Assembly: GCF_021155765.1 (NCBI RefSeq) | Contig: NC_060111.1 | Location: 7,687,981-7,751,980, forward strand | Source of the DNA: Diprion similis | Lineage: Eukaryota > Arthropoda > Insecta > Hymenoptera > Diprionidae | Length of the DNA stretch: 64,000 bases | Direction of reading: 5' to 3' | Shown here: positions 51,316 through 61,759 of the stretch, one piece after another | Numbering within the stretch: position 1 is the stretch's first letter | How the letters are laid out: each line of letters opens with the position of its first letter | Program-made: the position numbers and the translations under genes | The notes under the pieces: model-generated | Told to the model about the DNA's origin: nothing | Seen by the model: only the letters and a program-made list of their open reading frames with translations | The model's database searches: none

Positions 51316-52007
51316 ATAATCCACACGCTGTATTCACTGTACAAATCCTGTTCTTTTTTCTCGTTGTCAAAGTACACGTTAATTCGTCTTGGCACTAAAA
51401 ACGGTTTGCATAGAAGAACATGAGCACGAATTCCCTGGCAGAGTACAGCAATCTGACTATAAATTGGTTACCAGTCTTCGCAACTGATACCTTATCAGCC
51501 ACTCCTGACAGATACCGTTTGGATATTGCTCTGCTATCAGATAAAAGATAGGTACTAGCTATGCTATTTCGGAAAGTTTTAATATCGATTTTAAATAGTG
51601 TAACTTAAAAAAGTGAATTTTCTGCGTACGTGTGTGTAACGTAGATTTATTTTATCAGACCGACGTATTACGTATACGAATGCCAAGCAGTAACGCATTT
51701 ATGTGGGTACTACCATTTTTTTTTTTCTATTTTCTTTTTCGTTATTGTTGGCTTATCTCTAAGCGTGACCTACCCTCCATTATACTTATCTCATACACCA
51801 GGTCAAGTAAAACGAATAAAACAGGTCGCTTTTCGAGATTACACATATAATACATATATATGTATATATATATATATATATTTCAAACTCTTTGTTAATA
51901 CAATAATGTAAAATAGTTTAGTTTTCTCAAGCAGTAATATTACATAATATACTTGACGAAAGAGTATTACAAAATAGATAATAACAATTTTTCTTATACG
52001 TGTATAA

Positions 52008-52164
52008 TAGACTGTATCAAATAGATTGACTATTTTTTTTTTTTGAAAAATATACTGAAAATATTGTTTAGGATAACGAAAAAAGGCGCCTGTTAAAATG
52101 GGCGCTCTTAATTTTAATTTTAAGATGTGCCTCATCGCGATTTTCTACTTTCCATAAGAATAAC
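52008..52164. mobile_element. Truncated copy (left half-arm) of the 630-bp foldback element
   Basis: The sequence from AGACTGTATCAA through GAAAAAAGGCGCCTG and GTGCCTCATCGCGATTTTCT to AAGAATAAC matches the left arm of 31021-31650. It stops abruptly at a TA microsatellite (52166-52186). This shows that the element is a dispersed family. Confidence 0.8.
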
Positions 52165-52822
52165 AATATATATATATATATATATTGTTACAAATTGCAA
52201 CATAATAATTTGATTTATAGAAAAGCACCGTTAAAAATTTATCAAGGACTAGCACTATAAAGTGATGAAAATATTCACAGATCAGCATTTTAATATATGT
52301 TGTGTGTATACTGTATACATGTAAAATTGCTGTTTGTATAATTATTACTGTAGTATATTATGATGCATTAATAAGTGGTAAGTCAAGTGTAGGACAACTA
52401 CTACGAATTTTGATAAGCGATACTTTTGCTATTCTTAAGCTAAGTATAAGGCACGAACATTTGAGAATGCTTCGACGTTGGATCGAAAATGGTTGTTCAT
52501 TCTCTGGGTGTATTTGGAAAAATCTGACTAACAGAATGCTAACAGTGCATAATGCATATCGAATAATTAGAAGATGCGCGTTATTTAGCCAAATAATATT
52601 TATCCATTATGTGATAAAAATTTACTTAAAAATATAGTCAGTTAAATCAAATGTTTTAGTAGAGGAGACAAATTTAACCAATATTACGTTTTACTTTGAT
52701 TACTTCTCCAAAGAATGTTCTTTTTCTAATGTAATTTTAAACGGCAATTGCTAAGCACAATAAATATATAAACATACATGTACTTTTTCAAACAAATCCG
52801 GTAAAAACGTTTTAATATTCGT

Positions 52823-55800
52823 TTAGGCAGGTATTTTTTTTGGATTTAAATCGTACATACGACGCATACGCCTTTTCAGTTCCTGGGGAAATTTCTCGTA
52901 GCACTTCTTACAAGCAGGTTTCAAGTCGAATTCGAAGAATTTTGTCTTTTGGTTCATCTTTTGGTCACAAAATGCGCATGCAAAATGATGTACGCACCAT
53001 GCCTTGTTTAATGCCGTAAAAACTGCAAATAAAATGACAGAGAGAATGATTTATAAAAAAAATTACAACTTAATTTTGATTATCAACACGTTAGGTTTGC
53101 TAAATTATAAATGTGATTCTTTTGCTGCGAATTTTATTAAATTATGATGAACGTAAACTTCAACAATTTATAAAATAGAAGATTATTACAGATATAAATT
53201 TTCGCCACATTTATTCGAATAATACTCTTCGTGAAGTTATAGTTCAATTTGTAATTTTGGTCTAATAACGTAGTACTTTAATATTGTAATTTGCAATTAG
53301 ACAATGTTTGATAATAATTATTCTACTATTTTGTGAAGAATTGTAAGTGAAATTCAATTGTTTATTACTTTTCTAGTATTTGATTGGCACAAATTGAATT
53401 GCTAATAATTATTGGGAAGTATCCACTGCAGACTGATGAAAATTTTAGTGGAAACTAGAACACAGTGCTACTACTAAATGCTATCAACGATAGGCATTCA
53501 TTCTGAAGTATAACCCAATAAAAGAAAGATTGAACCAATAAATAAGGAAACAACTGAAGAGTAATCGAAGAATCAAAGTGACGACTGCATAATATTCGAA
53601 ATCTTAACACAGTTGTTAAAAATAACAAAACTTACCATCTCCAGCAATTACTTGGTTGCAAACAAAACAGAGGTTTCCAAATAGCTGGTGATAATGAGTC
53701 TCACAGTAAGCAAGACCCTTTTTCTCGTAGTGACGATGACCTAAGAATGGCTTCTCACATTTTGCACAAACAAAGTGTTCCACGTGCCAATGTTTTCCCA
53801 AGGCGGTGACAACTCTCTCTTCTATCGGACGCCGGCAAGCTCCGCAGATCGGTATTCCCATTTTGTCGTGGCATCTCAGACAGTATAGTTCGTTCTGTAA
53901 AATAGATACCTAATATACGCATTTGTTTCAAGCAATGTTGTAGCTTCTTTTACATCAGGAAATTAAAAGTAGACATGTTCTTATGTCTAGTAATAGTGTT
54001 ATGACTGTTGGTAGGTAAAGTTATTACGGATTCTCCTCAGCAGGTAGCTCTAACGTTATAATCGATGTGAAAAATATGAAAACATTTGCAAGATATGCTT
54101 CAGCCCGACTTTGACGGGTTTTACTTTGTCGTCAGTCAATATAGGGTAGCAACAACAGACAAGTAACAAAACACAGCAGTTTGGCTGTAGCTTATGTAAA
54201 ACAAAAAAAAAATTCAATGCTAAAATACCATTTCATTAGCCGCAAATCCGGGTCTTGACCTAACTTCTCTGGCATCGGCATTCAACTCAATCCCGCAAGC
54301 CGTGCAGTTGAAATGGTAGGGATGATATACCTCACCACGGAAACGTAGCGGCTTGTCGTCGATTATCCCACTGTAGATAGAAATGTTATTTAGTCAATGA
54401 TTAGTAGAAAATTATGCTACAATACACAGATTTTCGAGTTGTTTTTAAACTATCTGCGGTATCCCTAGCAGTATAGACTATAAGCTCGGCTTAAGTATTA
54501 TGCCTATGGTAGACCCTCTTCTTCGTTTCTGGCCTGTGAGATAGAGGGTTTTACTTATATAGCTCATAACAATCAGTTCTACTCAGATGGTCCGCCGAGA
54601 GATAAATAAAGTATCAGTTGATGAAATCATGTATTGATTAATATTATAGATAATTACCAACCGGTATGGAAATTGTAGAAAATAAGTACGTACTGGCATT
54701 GATGGCAGATATGCTTCCCAAGAGCACCAGCTTTTATTCGAGCGTTACAGGTATGACACAATGCTCTTCCTTGGCATTTCATGAAACCAGTTTCTGCTAG
54801 TTCACCGCTACACTCCTCACAACGGAAGCAACCAGGATGCCAGTTAGCATTCATGGCTTTGATTACTCGACCAATGACAAATTCACCTGAAATTCAATTT
54901 TCCTTTAGTATGGATCTAGTTAAATGTTTGCCTGAATAAAATTCTAGTAACTATTTTCCAAAATGTTAGACATATCACTCTTGACTTAATAGTCCAGGAA
55001 AAAATGGCTAAACTGGTGGAAAATGCTTGGAATATAACAAAACCTTATAATTAATGTCACGCGTACAACTTACCACACTTTCCGCAACAAGGAGCGAATA
55101 GAACATGAAAATCATGTTCACAATACTTTCGTCCTTCAAATTCGTAGAAAATACCCTCGGGAAATGGGCGGAAGCACTGTGCACAACTGTGAAAACGAAA
55201 ATCTGTATATATTATATCAAGTATCGAAATTATATGTGATCTGATCGGTCAGAAAAATTATCAATTTAAAAAATTCTATCAGAATTGTGCTGGAGACTAA
55301 AACGTCAATCGTTAACAAACATTCCGGTGTTTTTATAGATCCAGTTCCATGCTAAAGTGTTACTCACACAAAACATTGCGGGTGCCATAATTCTCCACGA
55401 GAATTGACAATCTTTTCGTGAGGCTCGAAACCCTCGCGACAACGGGAGCAGAACATGTCGTCCAGAGACATCCCTGTGACTCTGTAATAAAATAAACAAA
55501 TTAATGATAGAGAGAAATTTGCTATATTGGATATAGAAAATCATTCCGTATTGAAGTTTAATGGACCAATGATGTCACTGAATTTTGTTACAGAATATTT
55601 AGTTATAGCATGAAGTTGATGATTAAAATAAGTTATAGAATAGTTGGTCAGTATAATTCTTTTGCTATATACCCTGTCTTGTTTGTAGTTTGTTTTTTAG
55701 GTTCATTAGTGTCGCAGTAAGCATTTTTAAAATTTCTTGGCGGGAGTTTAGGAGGTTTATCAAAACCCTTCCATTCGGTCAATTCCTCGTAGTCACATAC

Positions 55801-55953
55801 GAAAGTAGATTGATTGCTGTTCGAGTCATTGGTAACGTCTTTTTCAATTAAATTTTCTCGGGATTGTGCACGCCTATTATACAATTCGCTGTGATCTAAT
55901 GACTGGATGGATATAGACATAGGAAATGGAAGAGTATCACTGTTTCGGGCCAT
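52823..55953 (-). CDS. LIMS1: PINCH, five-LIM-domain integrin adhesion adaptor
   Basis: Seven minus-strand exons join in phase: 55953-55673, 55481-55368, 55186-55074, 54886-54694, 54370-54229, 53894-53636 and 53022-52823 (433 aa). PINCH (Drosophila steamer duck) binds integrin-linked kinase through LIM1, in the ILK-PINCH-parvin complex at muscle attachments and focal adhesions. LIM1 starts at C105 ([16 protein letters not shown]); [52 protein letters not shown] and the final [15 protein letters not shown] are textbook PINCH. All zinc-ligand Cys/His spacings look intact. LIM3 is followed by an insertion ([13 protein letters not shown]) of the insect type. Residues 1-97 are an N-terminal extension with PKLPPR (68-73, PxxPxR). 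An internal ATG (M98, MSLDDMFC) would give the usual short form, so the extension may be isoform-specific. Confidence 0.94.
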
Positions 55954-57509
55954 TCTTAAGTCTTAAAAATTCAATATAACACATCGAAAGTCCGTATTTG
56001 TCGATAAAAAAAACTTAACGAAACCACAATTTAGAATTCAAGCGTTTCCATCCATATTAAACACAATTTTTTTTACTCAATTGAAGAACGAGTCAGTTGT
56101 TCGTGTATGTATAGATTGATATGTTATCTCGTAGTAGTCTCTGTTCGAATAGATAAAATTTCAAGGTAGATAAGGAGTGGATCGTCAGCTTTTCTAATAT
56201 GGGTGCTAAATATTATTCCTCAAATGGATTCTGTTCCCGTAATACACCTACTTGCCACTCGGTGTAATAATTAATGCTGATTAAGCACAGCTGACTAACG
56301 CGCTTCGATATAATCATCATGTGAGTAATGCAAAAGAATTGAGTTTCATTGCACGGCAAAAAAATACATTCAGCATCCACCAGTAAGATCGTGAACCGTA
56401 TGGAAATATTAAAAAAATGTAATTATTTTTTCACATTTTCGAATAAAAATCAAATTGTTTCTGTTCGATTCTAAAATATGTTTGTATATCAATCAATCAT
56501 GACAAAATGTACATAGTTCAGACCACATAAACAATGTCAAATGAAACTTCCAAATATAAAATATCATTAACTTTTGACGAAATACGTTACTCTGGAGTAA
56601 ATGAGACTTGGGAATATTGGATTAACAAATACTTAAACTTATAATGAATGGATGGGAACTTTGGGAACATGAATCAGAAGATTAAACTGCATCTGATGCA
56701 ACAAATGTAAGCATATCAATTAATATCTGAAGCTGTCATGTACTGAAATGTTCAAGTACCACCGATTAATAAGTTTGTATGATTTAATCAATACAACTAC
56801 AAATGGGAGTGTACAAAATACTAGATAAATACCATGCCGAGATATCGCAGTAAAAAATATTACAAAACACGTTGGGTGGATTCAACATGTCATAAAGCAA
56901 TTTTGCTAGGGATTTATGGAAAGTAACTACAAAATGTGAATAAGGTGTGTTCACTTGATATGCAATGCCTTTTTTTAATTGATTTATGCGGTATACATTT
57001 AATTAAACTGGATGTGATAAGGTTTAGTTTATGTTAAGTCTATGAAATTGGATGAAGTCAATGCTAAAAATAGGCAACTACACAGCATTGCTTACCCTGG
57101 CATAATTTGTCTGGCGATACTTGAAAGAAGAAGATAATATATGGATTAGAAACTGAGGTGGGACTGGAGAATTTGGCTCCAGCACCCTGACACTCGTTTT
57201 ATTTGCCTCTTCGTTGATTCTGGAATTAGAACGGGATTCACGGATACACAAAACTGCTCAGACGATTTCTACATCCGCACATGATGTCACATTCGTATTA
57301 TGCACTGCGGAACGTGTCCCACCCAGTCGTTTTACATAAACGTACTTACACTGCCATTCTTACCAAAGATATTTTGGTGAAACTACGTAATCCCCGAAGA
57401 ATATTGTAGTTAAAAAATATGTTTGTACACTACAGGTTATACCTATATGCGGTATATATGTATGTATATATATATATATATACATGTATAGAGATATCGG
57501 TTTACTTAC

Positions 57510-57610
57510 CTAGTAGATCGTAGACAAACGGAGAATTTATACTTAGTATCGGTCAATTCGTTGTCATTAGCGAAGACTGGAGAAGCTTACACGCCCAATT
57601 CAGTAAAAAT
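57510..57610 (-). other. Possible 5' noncoding exon of PINCH
   Basis: The minus strand has a consensus donor, CTACTAG then GTAAGTAA, ending an exon at 57510, in the right orientation 1.6 kb upstream of the PINCH coding start. The 5' limit given is arbitrary. A similar site (ATCAG then GTAAGC) ends at 61966. There is no transcript evidence. Confidence 0.25.
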
Positions 57611-58323
57611 AATTTATTTTCCCTTCTGCTCATTCAGCCAATGAGACGACGGCGCATTAAGTCTATCCTTTTAAAGATGTATATGTATGTATGGATAATC
57701 TGTGGGCGGATATGGTTACGAGATGTAGTAGTTTCGCACTTTCTTCACACACCCAACAACTTATGACACAGATTTTTTCCGTATGATGTGATCATAGTAT
57801 GATTACAGCAACGGTTTATGCTGAAACGGATCGAGGAGCAGCTAACCTTCCTCGTGAAAACTAGTTTAGTTTAAAGGTCTACGTAATCACGCGGCACATG
57901 GTATACATGGAAGCAGTTAAACTATTTTTGAAATTCCACAAATATAGGGTCTCGCTATCAGACCAAGTAATGTGGACTTTAGCAAGATGAACTTCGGCAC
58001 AGTGATTTTTGAAAATTATTCATATTAGATTGTTATTTACCATAGTTATATTATTATTGTTGTATTGCATTGTTAACTTGCAGCCTGAAATTCAAATGAA
58101 TAAATATATAAAGTCGCAACTACATATTTATCACCACGAGGTGAGAAATAGTTAGTCATTTTAAAGATATACGTAGTCAATTTGTTTCAATTTGTTTCGC
58201 TGTGATCGTAGATTGAACATTGTTGCTGAAGACTGCCAAGGACAGAATTCGGAGCATATTTATAGTTCAGAGCAGCTCAGCGAGGGATAACGAGGAAAAT
58301 TTCAGTACATAAATTTCCTACGG

Positions 58324-58416
58324 TTACCGACTCAAATAATATTGGTACCCCCGAATTCATGAACATCCTTTAACGGACGTTCATGAATTCGGTTAAATCC
58401 CATAAGTGAGTCGGTA
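58324..58416. repeat. Hairpin with two nested inverted repeats
   Basis: The inner stem pairs CCGAATTCATGAAC with GTTCATGAATTCGG across a 13-base loop. An outer pair is TTACCGACTCA with TGAGTCGGTAA. The right flank (GAGTCGGTAAGTGTAGAGCA...) recurs in slightly altered form at about 61075-61104, so it belongs to a dispersed repeat. Confidence 0.65.
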
Positions 58417-58561
58417 AGTGTAGAGCACTGCCGTTATCCTTGCACTGATCATGCCCTTTTGCTTGTTTTAAAAAAATATCTGTGGCTAGCTGGTTGTCTT
58501 TAGCAATGTTTAATGTTGTGATCTACGAATCATTCAACGAGAAAATGAGCAAGTGTGATTA

Positions 58562-58693
58562 AAGGCCGGAGCACGTAAAATTACAGAGGCCATAGGCAGA
58601 ATGCAGAAGCCGTGGCGCATGCGCAATTGCAGTCCAGCCATACGGCTTTTGCATTCTGCCTATGGCCTCTGTAACTTTATGTGCTCCGGCCTT
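58562..58693. mobile_element. 132-bp palindromic MITE with TA duplication
   Basis: The ends AAGGCCGGAGCAC and GTGCTCCGGCCTT stay paired for about 55 bases, including TACAGAGGCCATAGGCAGAA. TA flanks both sides (58560-58561 and 58694-58695). The loop is CpG-rich (GGCGCATGCGCAATTG). The high arm identity suggests recent insertion. Confidence 0.8.
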
Positions 58694-59229
58694 TAGAAAT
58701 TATCTTGGTCGATTCTGACATTATATCGGCAAATACCGAGATCCACGTATAATACCTCGATCACAAAAAGGGCTAAACAGCCCCATCCTATACGCTACTT
58801 TGGAAAAATATTCTTCATTTCAAAAACACATTTTCACACAATGCAGAAATAAAGTAACGGCATGGATTGTATGTACAGTACATACGAATTCACTATTGCG
58901 GTTTTCTAGAGTCCATGATATTTCTTTATCTCTGCGTCAAATGAAAATTAATTGAAATGTGTTTGTTCAGAATTGCGTACCTATAGAATCGGGCTGTTGG
59001 GAACTTTTTCGCAATTGAGATACGTGGACTTCAATATTTCGAGATGGTGTGGAATTGAATGTTATTGCCGATTCAAGCGATCGTACTGTTCAAACGTCTC
59101 CGTCGCGGTTCGACGCTCGCCCACGATCATACTCGAGCACGTAATACGTGTTGTCGTGTATGTAACGCCAAGGAGTTTCTCCTTAAGGGCTATAGATCTC
59201 CCAAGGAATTAATTTTTCTCAAATCCATG

Positions 59230-59460
59230 CAGATCACCCTAAACGGCACGAGGAGGTCGCAAGACCAATTCGGGGCCGGTTGGCGGGCGAGCGGAAGAGC
59301 AAGCGAGAGAGATTAAGAGAGGGCGCTAGCAGCGCGTAGGCCGGGATCGGAAAGTCTCCTAGACAGGTGGCGCTGCGGTAGAAGACGGCGGTCACGCGCC
59401 GAAGGCGCGCGCTTAGAAGGCAGATTGAGTCCGACCACGAACCGAACAGGACGCCTTTCG
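59230..59460. promoter_or_regulatory. GC-rich, CpG-containing patch
   Basis: This short stretch is strikingly GC-rich for the window (GGGGCCGGTTGGCGGGCGAG and GCGCCGAAGGCGCGCGC). It could be a promoter or first exon. It has no supported reading frame or splice partner. Confidence 0.3.
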
Positions 59461-60777
59461 GCACTAATTCATAGTTACCTCCTGTGTTTAAGTTATAGGA
59501 AATCGTTAAAAGGCCGCTTTCCATCGATTCCATGCTACTTGTCACAAAATATATCCCACTGTGACGTACCGGAATTTTTATCACGTTTATCGGCAGAGTA
59601 TTCGAATACCGAACCGAAAAACATCAACTATGCGCGTGCGCGTAGCAATTTTCTTTGCCCCGAGCGTTGACTGACACCGGTGACAAAGGTGAGGGCTGTC
59701 TGATAAATGTACAGGAATAAGGTCCCTGGAAACAAAAAGAAACACGTTTACCACCAGCAAGATTGTGTCGGAGATTATTCCCACTCATCTCACCCTTAAC
59801 ACTAGGATTATTTGAACATAACGCAAGGGTAATTGAAAACGTGCATAGCGTCACCCGATATTCAGAAAGAGTGAATAAGATAGTGCGTTGTCTAGCTGTG
59901 AATGAAAATATACAATATTTCGTGTTTGAACTAGGAAGCATATTCAATCATAACTATCAATATTTATTCAGTAAATAAATTATAAAAAAACATATCAATT
60001 TGATCCGATACCCTCTATTAATTTAATAGAAATGTGATCACGAATTCTAAAAGTTTTTCAAATACATGGTTTTCGCAACAGTAATTACATACAACGGTAT
60101 CAATAGCATATATCCAATTGACTCGCTAGTTACGTATCACGTAAGTATTTTTATAGTAGTTTTTCGTATTATCCCGCTTATAAGAGCTTTGCGTACCATA
60201 ACTGAATCATGTAGCGCTGCGATCTAAGAGGCCGGTGTGTGATAAGGATAGGCATAGAATAGCTATTTCACTTCAAATACGCACGCGCAGAATCGTTATA
60301 GTGCGACGTCTTAACAATCAATTCTGGACAATTTAAGAGTCGGGCTCAAATTGATTCACGAAAATGAACTGGGACGTATGTATTTGCACGGATCAGGATA
60401 CGTAACAATCAATTATTCAACTGTCAAGAATTTACCCACGGTATCCTAGGCCACTCTACGGAGGTCACTAGCTGCCGATTAAACATATGTTCTGATTCGA
60501 GCATGCAAGGTAAGTTGTACAATCAACCCTTCTCTCGTTTACTAGGTATGACAATTAAATTATAATTCTGTTACTCGGGTTTTTGGTGCTTGTCCATTAA
60601 ACATCAGTGCTTAATCGATATTGGTAACCCAAACTATTGATTGTAGGCTGGGTAATATTTAGTCTAACTCTTAATTTGTCCGGGATTGACCTTTAAGATG
60701 TCACAACATCATAAGATCTTCGCAAAGTGCTAAGACCATTTATCGGAACGTACTTGCTGTGCTGTGGATGCAACTGT

Positions 60778-61045
60778 GGGTGCGTTCCGAAATTAGCTGG
60801 CAGCGCTTAAAATTCCCTAGGACAGAGGCAGAGCTACCCACGTACTTGGAAGCGCAAAAGAGATAAAAGATTGTTGACAGCACCGGGAGCCAATATCGGA
60901 ACGCACCCTATGTGGATGATTTTCGATATTAGCTTCCAGTGCTGTCAACAATCTTTGATTTCTTTTGCGTTGCCGAGCTCGCGACTTTCTTCTGCTTTTG
61001 TCCTAGGGAGTTTTTAGCGCTGCCAGCTAATTTCGAAACGACTAT
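60778..61045. mobile_element. Double foldback element with 131-bp TIR unit plus inverted partner
   Basis: The segment 60778-60908 has its own ends, GGGTGCGTTCCGA and TCGGAACGCACCC. The adjacent 60919-61045 is an imperfect reverse complement of the same unit (GCTGTCAACAATCTTT, TCCTAGGGAGT and GCGCTGCCAGCTAATTTCG). The whole is a palindrome of about 268 bp, perhaps two head-to-head insertions. Confidence 0.65.
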
Positions 61046-61517
61046 CCCATCCTTTTTGATTGTGGGCCCATTAGCGAGTCGGTAGCTGTAGAGCACTGCC
61101 ATTACTCTCACGAAGCATTTAAAATGAAAGATTTAAGTGATTTTTCTACTTTTAACACGATTTGACTTCAGGATAAATTTCTAAAAACATTCCTAAATCA
61201 ATTCAGTTACATCTAGGTAACTAAAAAATTGCTCGCGGAACACAATGAATTTTAAAACACTGATTTCATATCAGAAACAGACAGAGTGATCAGGAGTTTT
61301 TTTTAGAATAAGATTCAACTTGATTAGCTTGAATTGCTCCTCTTAAATCACTATTTTGTCACTTTTATTTCGACACATTTTGCGGACGTGACAGCAGTTA
61401 TAGTCTCATATGACCTGAGAGTTTAAGCTCTTTTCCAAATTTCTTTTTTGAGATTGAATCTGTGAAACGATACGGTAAATTCTCCAATTGTAACAATTCT
61501 CAGATAAAATGATATAT

Positions 61518-61759
61518 GATTTTTTGTCTCATTTACACATCGACATACATTTACATATACGTATTTTATTGAATAATCGACAAACGATGTATAACAAGTG
61601 AAACGTCTTCATATACAAAACATACGTTTCTCGATACTGATTTTTTGTCTCATTTACACATCGACATACATTTACATATACGTATTTTATTGAATAATCG
61701 ACAAACGATGTATAACAAGTGAAACGTCTTCATATACAAAACATACGTTTCTCGATACT
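61518..61759. repeat. Perfect tandem duplication of 121 bp
   Basis: The copies at 61518-61638 and 61639-61759 are identical by eye, each starting GATTTTTTGTCTC and ending TCTCGATACT. The lack of differences implies a recent duplication or an assembly artefact. Confidence 0.9.

Larger units (their letters stand above)
50481..52822. other. Intergenic region between ABCC5-like and PINCH genes
   Basis: No supported gene. The region holds the ABCC5-like upstream sequence, a 45-bp tandem duplication (51235-51315), TA microsatellites, a truncated copy of the 31021-31650 foldback element (52008-52164), an unassigned hydrophobic frame (52302-52637) and, at its right end, the PINCH 3' UTR. Confidence 0.55.

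Noticed and set aside
51632-51850. Phe-rich plus-strand frame as a membrane protein
   Set aside because: It runs through a T-homopolymer and ends at a TA microsatellite, so it is probably low-complexity noise.
58952-59316. Overlapping plus-strand frames as a coding exon near the GC-rich patch
   Set aside because: No homology was recognised, and frames of this length are expected where GC content lowers stop frequency.
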